DNA from: Marinimicrococcus sp033875255
GTDB taxonomy: Bacteria > Pseudomonadota > Alphaproteobacteria > Geminicoccales > Geminicoccaceae
Reading direction: 5' to 3'
NCBI GenBank assembly: GCA_033875255.1
Contig: JAWZSN010000005.1
Coordinates: 124,001 to 188,000, forward strand
Length of the DNA: 64,000 nucleotides
Numbering within the stretch: the first letter of the stretch is position 1; each line of letters opens with the position of its first letter. Positions 1 through 8,522 of this stretch are shown piece after piece. The notes below the pieces were generated by a model, which saw only the letters and a list, made by a program, of their open reading frames with translations, searched no databases and was not told where the DNA came from. A program made the translations under genes and the position numbers.

Positions 1-137
1 TGAGAGAGCAACTATTGGTCAAAGTAAAAGCGCGCATTCGACTGTTCGTGAAGGCGCTTCTCGTCGCTTCTCTGTTGCCAGACCGCGGTGCCATGGTAAT
101 GCGTAATGCCAAGGAACGAAGTGTAAGGGAGGCGAGA

Positions 138-1283
138 ATGACGGACTCTATCATGCCCGCTTCGACTCCGGGCGCCAATCGCCGGCGGTTCCTCAAGGGC
201 GGTGCCATGGTCGCGGCGGCCGGTGCCGCGACCGTCGCCATGCCGAACGTCAGCCGTGCCGAGACCACCGTGCTCAAGATGCAGGGGGCGTGGGGGGCCA
301 AGGACATCTTCAACGACATGGCGATGGAATATGTCGACCGCGTCAACAAGATGGCCGGCAACCGCCTCAAGATCGAGTACCTGATCGCCGGCGCGGTGGT
401 GAAGCCCTTCAGCCTGCAGGATGCGGTGCACGAGGGTATCCTCGATGCCGGCCACCACGTCTCGGCCTACTGGTACGGCAAGCACAAGGCCGCCTCGTTC
501 TTCGGCACCAGCCCGTGCTGGGGCTGGACCGCGCACCAGGGGCTGGGCTGGATCCAGGCCGGCGGCGGCAAGGATCTCTACAAGGAGCTGATCCAGGACA
601 TTCTCGGGCTCAACATCGTCGGCTTCTTCGCGATGCCGATGCCGACCCAGCCGCTCGGCTGGTTCAAGAACAAGCCCGAGACGCCTGCCGACCTGCAGGG
701 CCTCAAGTACCGCACCGTCGGTCTCGCCGCCGACGTCATGCAGTCCATGGGCATGGCGGTGGCCCAGCTGCCGGGCGGCGAGATCCTGCCCGCCATGGAG
801 CGCGGCGTCATCGATGCATTCGAATACAACAACCCCACCTCGGACCGTCGCTTCGGCGCCCAGGACGTGTCCAAGACCTACATGATGAGTAGCTACCACC
901 AGGCGACCGAGTATTTCGAGATCATCTTCAACAAGGACAAGTTCGAATCGCTTCCCGCCGAGCATCAGGCGATCATCGAGCATGGCGCCGAGGCTGCCAG
1001 CACCGCGAACTTCGCGCTGGCGCTCGACAACTACTCCAAGGACCTCGAGGCGCTGCGGGACAAGGACGGGGTCAAGGTCTATCGCACCTCGCAGGCGATC
1101 CTCGACGCCGAGCTCAAGGCCTGGGACAAGGTCATGGAGGGGCTCATGAGCGACCCCTACATCCAAAAGGTGGTCGAGAGCCAGAAGGAATGGGCCAAGC
1201 GGGTGGCCTATTACGAGCTCTTCAACGCCGCCGACTACAAGCTCGCCTACGAGCATTATTTCGGCAAGCTCGAGGGCCTTTGA
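138..1283 (+). CDS. TRAP transporter substrate-binding protein (DctP family)
   Basis: Periplasmic binding component of a TRAP transporter that delivers an organic acid-type substrate to the membrane subunits encoded next. The 381-residue product opens with a twin-arginine signal (RRRFLKGG, about residues 16-23) and a hydrophobic stretch ending near SRAE, so it is probably exported folded by Tat. The body is DctP-like throughout, including the TVGLAADV and ALDNYSK regions. The ATG at 138 has a purine-rich ribosome site (aaggga ggcgag) just upstream; the open frame extends further 5' but without a signal. The dctQ- and dctM-like genes follow in the same orientation. The ligand cannot be read from sequence; the neighbouring amidase and DapA-family enzyme hint at an amide or keto-acid compound. 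Confidence 0.9.
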   Translation: MTDSIMPASTPGANRRRFLKGGAMVAAAGAATVAMPNVSRAETTVLKMQGAWGAKDIFNDMAMEYVDRVNKMAGNRLKIEYLIAGAVVKPFSLQDAVHEGILDAGHHVSAYWYGKHKAASFFGTSPCWGWTAHQGLGWIQAGGGKDLYKELIQDILGLNIVGFFAMPMPTQPLGWFKNKPETPADLQGLKYRTVGLAADVMQSMGMAVAQLPGGEILPAMERGVIDAFEYNNPTSDRRFGAQDVSKTYMMSSYHQATEYFEIIFNKDKFESLPAEHQAIIEHGAEAASTANFALALDNYSKDLEALRDKDGVKVYRTSQAILDAELKAWDKVMEGLMSDPYIQKVVESQKEWAKRVAYYELFNAADYKLAYEHYFGKLEGL

Positions 1284-1374
1284 GCCCAGCGGCCGAGCCG
1301 GCACTGTCGGGGGCGGGGCGGCGCCGGCGCGCCGCCCCGCTCGTGATCCAAGCCCACGAGCGCAGGAGGCCGAG

Positions 1375-1965
1375 GTGTCAGGTTTCGTTCGCTTCGTCGA
1401 CCGCCTCAACCTGTGGATCGGCCACAGCTTCGCCTGGACCATCCTCATCCTCACCTTCGCGGTGAGCTACGAGGTGTTGGTGCGCTACGCGCTGCGCGCG
1501 CCCACCAGCTGGTCCTACGACATCAGCTACATGATGTACGGCGCGCTGTTCTTGATGGCCGGCGCCTACACGCTCTCGCGTAACGGCCATGTCCGCGGCG
1601 ACTTTCTCTACCGGCTGTGGCCGCCGCGGGTGCAGGCGGCGGTCGACTTCGTCCTCTATATCTTCTTCCTGCTGCCGGGCTGCGCCGCGCTGTTCTATTC
1701 CGGCTGGAGCTTTGCCGCGCAGTCGTGGCGCTATGGCGAGGTCAGCATCTTCAGCCCGGCGGGGCTGCCGATCTACCCGATGAAGACGCTGATCCCGATC
1801 GCCGGGCTCCTGCTGGTGCTTCAGGGGCTGGCGGAGATGGCACGCTGCGTCGAGTGCATGCGGGCCGGGCAGTGGCCGCGCCGCCTGCATGACGTGGAGG
1901 AGCTGGAGACCGCGGTGCTCCATCATGTCGAGCACGAGAAGCGTGCCGACGGAGAGCCGCGATGA
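1375..1965 (+). CDS. TRAP transporter small permease subunit (DctQ family)
   Basis: Four-helix small membrane subunit of the TRAP transporter, 196 residues. Hydrophobic segments are visible near residues 17-40, 52-70, 92-112 and 135-155, and VSYEVLVRYALRAPTSW is typical of DctQ. The start is a GTG preceded by aggagg, 91 bp after the binding-protein gene. Its stop overlaps the dctM start (ATGA), so the two membrane subunits are translationally coupled. A charged C-terminal tail of about 40 residues (HDVEELE...HHVEHEKR) is longer than in many DctQ proteins. Confidence 0.9.
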   Translation: MSGFVRFVDRLNLWIGHSFAWTILILTFAVSYEVLVRYALRAPTSWSYDISYMMYGALFLMAGAYTLSRNGHVRGDFLYRLWPPRVQAAVDFVLYIFFLLPGCAALFYSGWSFAAQSWRYGEVSIFSPAGLPIYPMKTLIPIAGLLLVLQGLAEMARCVECMRAGQWPRRLHDVEELETAVLHHVEHEKRADGEPR

Positions 1966-3284
1966 TGACCGACCCGCAGATCGCCGTCTTCATGATGGGC
2001 CTGTTCATCGCCCTGATCTTCCTGGGCTTTCCCATCGCCTTCACGCTACTCGCCCTCTCCGTGTTCTTCGGCTTCTACGCCATGGACGTGCGGATCTTCA
2101 GCCTGCTCGTCCAGAACACCTACGACATCATGGCCAACGACGTGCTGACCGCCGTGCCGCTCTTCTTGTTCATGGGCTATGTGGTCGAGCGCTCCAACAT
2201 ACTCGACCGGCTGTTCCATTCGATCCAGCTCGCGGCGCGCAACGTCCCGGCCTCGCTCGCGGTGGCCTCGCTGATCACCTGCGCGCTCTTTGCCACCGCC
2301 ACCGGCATCGTCGGCGCGGTGGTGACGCTCATGGGCCTGCTGGCATTCCCGGCGATGCTCAAGGCCGGCTACGACACGCGGCTCGCCGCGGGCGTGATCT
2401 GCGCCGGCGGCACGCTGGGCATCCTCATCCCGCCCTCGATCATGCTGATCGTGTTCGCCGCGGCGGCCGGCGTATCGGTGGTCAAGCTCTACGCTGCCGC
2501 CATGTTTCCGGGCTTCCTCCTGGCCGGGCTCTACCTCGTCTATGTGCTCGGCCGCGGGATGTTGAGCCCCCATCTGGCGCCCAAGCTACCGCGCGATGAG
2601 ACCGACGTGTCGTTCGGCGTGCTGCTCTGGGCGCTGGCGACCTCGTTCCTGCCGCTGGCGGTGCTGATCTTCGCGGTGTTGGGCGCCATCCTTTTCGGCC
2701 TTGCCACGCCCACCGAGGCCGCCGCGGTCGGGGCGCTTGGCTCGCTGGTCCTCGCCGCCGCCTATCGGGCACTCTCCTGGACACGCCTGAAGGAGGCGGT
2801 GTTCCTCACCGCGCGTACCTCGGCGATGGTGTGCTTCCTGTTCATCGGGTCGTGGAACTTCTCGAGCGTCTTCTCCTATCTCGGCGGCGAGCGTGTGGTG
2901 GCCGAGTTCGTGCTGGGGATGGAGCTCACTCCGATCACCTTCCTGCTGCTCACCCAGTTCATCATCTTCCTGCTGGGCTGGCCGCTGGAATGGACTGAGA
3001 TCATCATCATCTTCGTGCCGATCTTCCTGCCGCTGCTCGATCACTTCGGCGTCGACCCGATCTTCTTCGGCGTTCTCGTGGCGCTCAACCTGCAGACCTC
3101 GTTCCTCACCCCGCCCATGGCCATGTCTGCCTACTATCTCAAGGGGATAGCGCCGCCCCAAGTGCAGCTGACGCAGATCTTCGCCGGTTGCATGCCGTTC
3201 CTCGCCATGGTCTTTCTGTCGATGGCTATCGTCTACGTGTTCCCCGGCATCGCCACCTGGCTGCCGGAGGTGATCTACCGCTGA
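1962..3284 (+). CDS. TRAP transporter large permease subunit (DctM family)
   Basis: Large membrane subunit forming the sodium-coupled transport path of the TRAP system, 440 residues with about 12 hydrophobic segments. Family hallmarks include GGTLGILIPPS near residue 150, ATPTEAAAVGALG near residue 250 and LNLQTSFLTPPM near the C-terminus. The ATG overlaps the dctQ stop. The next gene, an amidase, starts 14 bp after this stop, so the transporter and the amidase are probably one transcript. Confidence 0.93.
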   Translation: MMTDPQIAVFMMGLFIALIFLGFPIAFTLLALSVFFGFYAMDVRIFSLLVQNTYDIMANDVLTAVPLFLFMGYVVERSNILDRLFHSIQLAARNVPASLAVASLITCALFATATGIVGAVVTLMGLLAFPAMLKAGYDTRLAAGVICAGGTLGILIPPSIMLIVFAAAAGVSVVKLYAAAMFPGFLLAGLYLVYVLGRGMLSPHLAPKLPRDETDVSFGVLLWALATSFLPLAVLIFAVLGAILFGLATPTEAAAVGALGSLVLAAAYRALSWTRLKEAVFLTARTSAMVCFLFIGSWNFSSVFSYLGGERVVAEFVLGMELTPITFLLLTQFIIFLLGWPLEWTEIIIIFVPIFLPLLDHFGVDPIFFGVLVALNLQTSFLTPPMAMSAYYLKGIAPPQVQLTQIFAGCMPFLAMVFLSMAIVYVFPGIATWLPEVIYR

Positions 3285-3297
3285 TGGGGGAGAGCTC

Positions 3298-4653
3298 ATG
3301 ACCGGAGAAGAGCGCAGGCAGGATCCGGGCGCCGCCGTCATGGCGCGGGATCTCCGCGAGGGACGGGTCAGCGCGCGCGAGCTGGTCGAGGCCTACCTGG
3401 CACGGATCGCCGCCGACGAGCCCCGCCTGCACTGCTTTGCCCACCTCGATCCGGCCCATGCCCGAGCCCAGGCCGAGCTCGCCGACGCCGCCAGGCAGGC
3501 GGGGCGGCCGCTCGGTCCCCTGCACGGCGTGCCGGTCGGCATCAAGGATATCTTCGACACCGCCGACTACCCGACCGAGCACGGCTCGCCGATCATGGCC
3601 GGGCGGCGGCCGCGCGAGGATTCCGCGGTGGCCGCACGGCTCCGGGCCGCCGGCGCGATCGTGCTGGGCAAGACGGTCACCACCGAGTTTGCTACCTTCG
3701 CGCCCGGCCCGACCCGCAACCCGCACGACCCTGCGCGCACGCCCGGCGGCTCGTCGAGCGGCTCGGCAGCGGCGGTCGCGGCCGGCATGATGCCGCTCGC
3801 CGTCGGCAGCCAGACCAACGGCTCGGTGATCCGCCCGGCCTCGTTCTGCGGAGTCTACGGTCTCAAGCCGACCCACGGGCTGATCTCGCGGCGCGGCTGC
3901 CTCCTCCAGTCGCCGACCCTCGATCATGTGGGGGTGTTCGCGCGCTGCCTCGAGGATGCGGCCCTTCTGGTCGACGTGCTGGCCGGCCACGATCCGGCCG
4001 ACCGGGCGACCCGCCCGAGCGCCAGCTCCGGCCTTGCCCGCGGCCTGCACACCGGGCCGAGCCTGCCGCCGCGGCTGGCCTTCGTGCGCGGGCCGGCCTG
4101 GGAACAGGCCGAGCCCGCCACCCGGGAGGCCTTTCGCGAGCTGGCGCTGCATCTGGGCGACCGGCTGGTGGAGATCGAGCTTCCCGAGGCGTTCGCGGCA
4201 GCCAACGACGTGCACCGCACGGTCTGGACGGCCGAGCTGGCCCACCATCTGGGGCCGGACCTCGAGCGCGCACCGGACCTGGTGAGCCGCGAGCTCACCG
4301 CGCTCTTTGAGGAGGGCCGCAAGGTGCTGGCGCTGGACTACCAGAAGGCGCTGGCGATGCGCGATCTCTACAACCGCGCCCTCGACGAGGTCTTCCACGA
4401 GTTCGACGCGCTGCTCACGCCGGCGGCACCGGGCGAGGCGCCGCAGGGCCTGGAGAGCACTGGCAGCCCGGCTTTCTGCTCGCTCTGGACGCTGTGCGGC
4501 ACGCCCTCGGTCAGCCTGCCGATCCTCGAGGGGCCGGCCGGGATGCCGCTGGGCTGTCAGCTGGTGGCGGCACGCGGCGACGATCTGCGGCTGCTGCGGG
4601 TCGCCGACTGGCTGCTCGGCATGGTCAGCGAGGCGGCGGGGGAGGGGGGATGA
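3298..4653 (+). CDS. Amidase signature family hydrolase
   Basis: Cytoplasmic amidase that hydrolyses a carboxamide, 451 residues, of the amidase signature (GatA-like) family. The Ser-cisSer-Lys triad is visible: the Lys in GVPVGIKD (about residue 83) and the serines in the GGSSSGSAAAVAAG loop (about 150-163). The following SQTNGSVIRPASFCG block is the usual oxyanion region. There is no GatB or GatC nearby, so a catabolic amidase is more likely than tRNA amidotransferase. Position directly behind dctM suggests it acts on the imported TRAP substrate. Start ATG at 3298 follows gggggag. Confidence 0.88.
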   Translation: MTGEERRQDPGAAVMARDLREGRVSARELVEAYLARIAADEPRLHCFAHLDPAHARAQAELADAARQAGRPLGPLHGVPVGIKDIFDTADYPTEHGSPIMAGRRPREDSAVAARLRAAGAIVLGKTVTTEFATFAPGPTRNPHDPARTPGGSSSGSAAAVAAGMMPLAVGSQTNGSVIRPASFCGVYGLKPTHGLISRRGCLLQSPTLDHVGVFARCLEDAALLVDVLAGHDPADRATRPSASSGLARGLHTGPSLPPRLAFVRGPAWEQAEPATREAFRELALHLGDRLVEIELPEAFAAANDVHRTVWTAELAHHLGPDLERAPDLVSRELTALFEEGRKVLALDYQKALAMRDLYNRALDEVFHEFDALLTPAAPGEAPQGLESTGSPAFCSLWTLCGTPSVSLPILEGPAGMPLGCQLVAARGDDLRLLRVADWLLGMVSEAAGEGG

Positions 4654-4826
4654 ACATCACGGGCCGGCTCGGCAGCCTGTTGGGGCTGCTGCTCCTCGCA
4701 GGCTTCGTCGGGCTGATTCTGGTGAAGGTGCCCGAGCTGCCGTTGATCGTCATCTGCGGAGCAGTGCTGGTGATGGTCGCGTGGCACGCTATCGAGGAGG
4801 AGTGGCTGGGCGACCGCCGAGACTGA
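4650..4826 (+). CDS. Small membrane protein, unknown function
   Basis: A 58-residue protein whose ATG overlaps the amidase stop (ATGA) behind a strong purine-rich site (ggagggggg). It has two hydrophobic stretches, about residues 9-27 and 31-45, and ends in an acidic/basic tail (AIEEEWLGDRRD). No family is recognised. The coupled start argues that it is a real gene of the TRAP-amidase operon. Confidence 0.6.
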   Translation: MNITGRLGSLLGLLLLAGFVGLILVKVPELPLIVICGAVLVMVAWHAIEEEWLGDRRD

Positions 4827-4849
4827 CGGCCGCCCGGCCTGGCTGAGCC

Positions 4850-5773
4850 CTAAAGAGCGGGCTCATAGCGGTAGCCGGCGGCCTCGAGGGCGCCGGTGAG
4901 CTCGGCGCTCTCGGCGTCCTCGAGCGGCATCAGCGGCGGGCGCACCACCGCCCACTGCGGGTCCTTGCGGCCGGCCGAGATCACCGCCTTGAGCCCCGGC
5001 ATCAGCGGGAAGCGCTGCACTGCGACGCGCACCGCCGTGACCAGCTCCATGCCGACCTCGGCGGTGGCCATGTCGCCCTTCTCGAAGGCGTCGAACACCT
5101 TGCGGCTGGCCTCGCAGTTGAGGTTGGCGGCAGCCGAGATGGTGCCGGCACCACCCGCCTTGAGCACCTCGAGGAGATGCTGGTCGGAGCCGGCGAAGAC
5201 GGCCAGCTGCGGGAAGGTCCGGATCAGGCCCAGCGTGTGCTCGAGGTCGCCCGAGCTGTCCTTGATGCCCTTGACGGTCTTCGGGTAGGCGGCCAGCAGC
5301 TTCTCGAGAACGCCGTGCGTGATCGGCACCTGCGAGACCTGCGGGAAGTGGTAGAGGAAGAGCTCGAGCCGCTCGTCGCCGACCTTCTCGATCACCTCGG
5401 CGAAGGCGCGGAACAGGCCCTCGTCCTTGTTGTTCTTGTAGAAGAATGGCGGCAGGGCCAGCACCCGGGTGACGCCGTGGGCCAGCGCATGCCGGACCAG
5501 CGCCACCGTGTCGGCCACCGCGCAGCAGCCGACGCCGAGGATGACCTTGTCGGCCGGGACGCCGCCCGCGAGGAAGGCCTCGAGGGCCTCCTGCCGCTCG
5601 GCCACCGAGAAGGCCTGCGTCTCGCTGGTGGTGCCGAAGATGCCGAGGCCATGGCAGCCCTTGGCGAGCAGCCAGCGCGCGTGCGCCAGATAGCGCTCGA
5701 CGCTGATCCGGCCTGCCTCGTCGACCGGGGTCACGACCGCGGCATAGATGCCGCGCGCGGCATGATCGCTCAT
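4850..5773 (-). CDS. DapA/NanA-family class I lyase or synthase
   Basis: TIM-barrel enzyme of the dihydrodipicolinate synthase / N-acetylneuraminate lyase family, 307 residues, acting on a pyruvate-type Schiff base. Seen: the GTTSE motif in place of the usual GTTGE, the tyrosine in FLYHFP (about residue 133) and the Schiff-base lysine in VKGIKDSSG (about residue 165). It is convergent with the TRAP-amidase operon and is more probably catabolic than the lysine-pathway DapA, because the loops differ. ATG at 5773 is preceded by aggagg on the minus strand; the frame stays open far upstream, antisense to the ATPase gene, and was trimmed there. Confidence 0.85.
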   Translation of the reverse strand: MSDHAARGIYAAVVTPVDEAGRISVERYLAHARWLLAKGCHGLGIFGTTSETQAFSVAERQEALEAFLAGGVPADKVILGVGCCAVADTVALVRHALAHGVTRVLALPPFFYKNNKDEGLFRAFAEVIEKVGDERLELFLYHFPQVSQVPITHGVLEKLLAAYPKTVKGIKDSSGDLEHTLGLIRTFPQLAVFAGSDQHLLEVLKAGGAGTISAAANLNCEASRKVFDAFEKGDMATAEVGMELVTAVRVAVQRFPLMPGLKAVISAGRKDPQWAVVRPPLMPLEDAESAELTGALEAAGYRYEPAL

Positions 5774-6010
5774 CAAGTAGCCTCCTCGCGAGATGGTAGC
5801 ATGATCGGGGCCGTCGCCGGCCGGCGCCGCAACCTCATCCACAAACCCGACGTTCGCAAGCCCGAAACCATGCCGGCAGCGATGCGCGCGGTCCGGCTGG
5901 GACGCCCGGCGACCGGCTCCGCCTCCAAGCGACCGGCAATGAGAGGAGAAGGCCGCGCACAGCGCTTTGGAAGGGGCCAGGTCCAGAGCGGCCCACCATC
6001 TGCGCAGGTC

Positions 6011-6024
6011 TTGACGTCGATCAA
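6011..6024. promoter_or_regulatory. FNR/FixK-like binding box upstream of the metal ATPase
   Basis: A 14-bp near-palindrome, ttgacgtcgatcaa, matches the FNR/FixK/Anr consensus TTGAT-N4-ATCAA with one mismatch. It lies 86 bp before the ATPase start, compatible with an activator site near -41. The rest of the 337-bp gap 5774-6110 shows no gene or clear terminator. The match is seen directly; regulation is inferred. Confidence 0.5.
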
Positions 6025-6110
6025 ACGGGGTCCGCGCTAAACCTGTCAGTCTCCAAGCCTGCCTTCCCGGCCGGACGGGATGTGCGTTGCTGCCCTGGCG
6101 GTGCCTTGCG

Positions 6111-8522
6111 ATGACACGGTCGATCCGCGATCTTCTCACGCCGAGCCGCCTGCTGCTCGGTCTTGCGGCGGGCAGCTTCGCCGCGGGCCTGGGCGCGTGG
6201 CTGGCGTCCGGACCCGGCCTGGCGGCTTGGCTGTGGACTGCCGGCATCGTGCCGGTGCTGGCCTCGCTGGCGGTGGCGGTGGTGCGCGACCTGCTGCGCG
6301 GCGAGACCGGGGTCGATCTCATCGCCGCTCTGTCGATGGCGGGAGCCCTGCTGCTGGGCGAGCATCTGGCGGGCATCGTCGTGGCATTGATGTATGCCGG
6401 CGGCACGGTCCTCGAGGAATATGCCCAGCGCCGCGCCCGGCAGGAGCTCACGGCGCTTCTCGGCCGGGCGCCGCGGCTCGCCTGGCGCGAGCGGGAAGGG
6501 GCGCTGGAGGAGGTGCCGGTCGAGGCGGTGCGGGTCGGCGACCGTATCGTGGTGCGCAGCGGCGGCATGGTCCCGGTCGACGGCCGACTGCTCGACGAGG
6601 CGGCGCTGCTCGACGAGGCGGCCCTGACCGGGGAGCCGCTGCCGGTGAGCCACGGTACCGGCGCCCGCCTGCGCAGCGGTAGCCTGAACGCCGGCCAGCC
6701 CTTCCGCTTCGAGGCCACCGCCCTCGCCGCTGCCAGCACCTATGCCGGAATCGTCCGGCTGGTCGAGGCGGCCCAGGCCGGCAAGGCGCCGTTCATGCGG
6801 CTGGCCGACCGCTACGCCCTCCTGTTCCTGCCGGCCACGCTGTTGCTGGCCGGCGCTGCCTGGCTGTTCTCCGGCGACCCGACGCGGGCGTTGGCGGTGC
6901 TGGTGGTGGCGACGCCGTGCCCGTTGATCCTCGCGGCCCCCGTGGCAATCGTGGCCGGTGTCTCGGCCGCCGCGCGGCGCGGTATCCTGGTCAAGGGCGG
7001 CGGACCGCTCGAGGCGCTGGCCGGGGTGCGCACCCTGATCTTCGACAAGACCGGCACACTCACCACCGGTCGGGCCCGCTTGCTGCGCATAGAGAGCCGG
7101 AATGGGCCGGACCAGGAGGAGCTGCTGCGACTGGCTGCCTCGCTCGACCAGTTCTCCGGCCATCCCATGGCGGCGGCGATCCTCGAGGCGGCACGGGAGC
7201 GCGGGCTGAGGCTCTCCTCGGCCGAGGCGGTGCAGGAGGCGCCGGGCGCCGGCATTGCCGGGCGGATCGAGGGACGGGAGGTGCGCCTGGGCGGCCTCGC
7301 CCTCGCCGCCGCCGACGAGGCGCCGCCCTGGGCGACGGTGCTGGCGCGGCGCGCCGATCGCGAGGGACACTCGGCAGTGTTCCTCGCGATCGATGGCGTG
7401 CTGGCCGGCGCTCTTGTGATGGCCGATCAGATCCGCATGGAGAGTCCGCGTGCGCTCAGGGCGCTGCGGCGGGCGGGGATCGGGCGGATCGTCATGCTCA
7501 GCGGCGACCGCCGCGACGTCGCGGAAGCGGTGGCGGCGGCGCTTGGCGTCGACACGGTGCTGGCCGAGCGCAGCCCCGAGGACAAGATCGACGCGGTGCG
7601 CGCCGAGCGCGCCGAGGCGCCGACCGTCATGGTGGGCGACGGCGTCAACGACGCGCCGGCTTTGGCCGCCGCCGATATCGGCGTCGCCATGGGGGCGCGC
7701 GGTGCGGCCGCTGCCAGCGAGGCCGCCGACATGGTGCTGCTGGTGGACCGGCTCGACCGGCTGGGCGAGGCCATCGCCATTGCCAGGCGTACGCGGCGGA
7801 TAGCGCTGCAGAGCGTGCTGGCGGGAATGGCCCTCTCGGGCATCGGCATGGTGGCGGCGGCGCTCGGCTGGCTTCCGCCGGTGGCCGGCGCGTTGGCGCA
7901 GGAGGCCATCGACGTGGCGGTGATCCTCAACGCGCTTCGGGCCCTCGTCGACGGGCGCGGGCGGGTGGCGCTGCTGCCGCCGGCCCGGGTGCGCGAGCTG
8001 GAGGCCGAGCATGTGGCGCTGGCGCCGCTGCTCGACCGGATGCGGCGCACCGCCGACCGGCTCGGCGAGGGCGACGGTGTGGCGCTGGCAGGCGAGCTCG
8101 CGGCGCTCGACCGGGCCCTGCGCGAGCAGGTGCTGCCGCACGAGCGGGACGACGAGACCCGCCTTCACCCCGATCTCGCCGGGCTGCTGGGCGGCCGCGA
8201 TCCGATGGCGGCGATCAGCCGGACGCATCGCGAGATCGTGCATCTGGCGCGGCGCTTCCACCGGCTGGCCGGCGATACGGCTGACGGCGAGGGCGCCGAG
8301 AATCTGATAGAGCTGCGCCGCACGCTCTACGCGCTCGAGGCCATCCTGCGGCTGCACTTCGCCCAGGAGGACGAGATCTACGACAGCATCGCCGGCGAGC
8401 TCACCGGCGGCAGGCGCACGGCGGGCGGCTCAGCGGCCGGCGCGGGCGAGGAGGCTGCCGCGGCCGGGCAGGCCGGGGCGCTGGCCGGCTCCCAGCGCCG
8501 CGAAGGCCGGCCGCTCGCGTAG
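6111..8522 (+). CDS. P1B-5 type metal-transporting ATPase with C-terminal hemerythrin-like domain
   Basis: Inner-membrane P-type ATPase of 803 residues. Order of parts: TM helices in the first 120 residues, actuator domain with LTGEPLPV (about 177-184), the membrane metal motif TPCPL (about 267-271), phosphorylation site DKTGTLT (about 311), hinge GDGVNDAPAL (about 508), final helices to about 625, then a helical His-rich domain (about 632-762) with H-x-x-E, HEREI-like and LHFAQEDEIYD elements typical of hemerythrin folds. TPC rather than CPC or SPC defines the P1B-5 group, whose studied member (Nia of Sinorhizobium) exports Fe(II)/Ni(II) and also carries a hemerythrin tail. No N-terminal metal-binding domain is seen. 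An in-frame TTG at 6087 is a weaker start. The 3' end overlaps the converging GGDEF-EAL gene by 93 bp. Confidence 0.85.
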   Translation: MTRSIRDLLTPSRLLLGLAAGSFAAGLGAWLASGPGLAAWLWTAGIVPVLASLAVAVVRDLLRGETGVDLIAALSMAGALLLGEHLAGIVVALMYAGGTVLEEYAQRRARQELTALLGRAPRLAWREREGALEEVPVEAVRVGDRIVVRSGGMVPVDGRLLDEAALLDEAALTGEPLPVSHGTGARLRSGSLNAGQPFRFEATALAAASTYAGIVRLVEAAQAGKAPFMRLADRYALLFLPATLLLAGAAWLFSGDPTRALAVLVVATPCPLILAAPVAIVAGVSAAARRGILVKGGGPLEALAGVRTLIFDKTGTLTTGRARLLRIESRNGPDQEELLRLAASLDQFSGHPMAAAILEAARERGLRLSSAEAVQEAPGAGIAGRIEGREVRLGGLALAAADEAPPWATVLARRADREGHSAVFLAIDGVLAGALVMADQIRMESPRALRALRRAGIGRIVMLSGDRRDVAEAVAAALGVDTVLAERSPEDKIDAVRAERAEAPTVMVGDGVNDAPALAAADIGVAMGARGAAAASEAADMVLLVDRLDRLGEAIAIARRTRRIALQSVLAGMALSGIGMVAAALGWLPPVAGALAQEAIDVAVILNALRALVDGRGRVALLPPARVRELEAEHVALAPLLDRMRRTADRLGEGDGVALAGELAALDRALREQVLPHERDDETRLHPDLAGLLGGRDPMAAISRTHREIVHLARRFHRLAGDTADGEGAENLIELRRTLYALEAILRLHFAQEDEIYDSIAGELTGGRRTAGGSAAGAGEEAAAAGQAGALAGSQRREGRPLA

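Noticed and set aside
3298..4653. Amidase as GatA of glutamyl-tRNA amidotransferase
   Set aside because: No gatB or gatC beside it and it is in the TRAP operon; a catabolic amidase fits better.
6021..8357. A 778-codon minus-strand open frame opposite the metal ATPase
   Set aside because: Arg/Gln/His-rich shadow translation without domain or start signal; the plus-strand ATPase is unambiguous.
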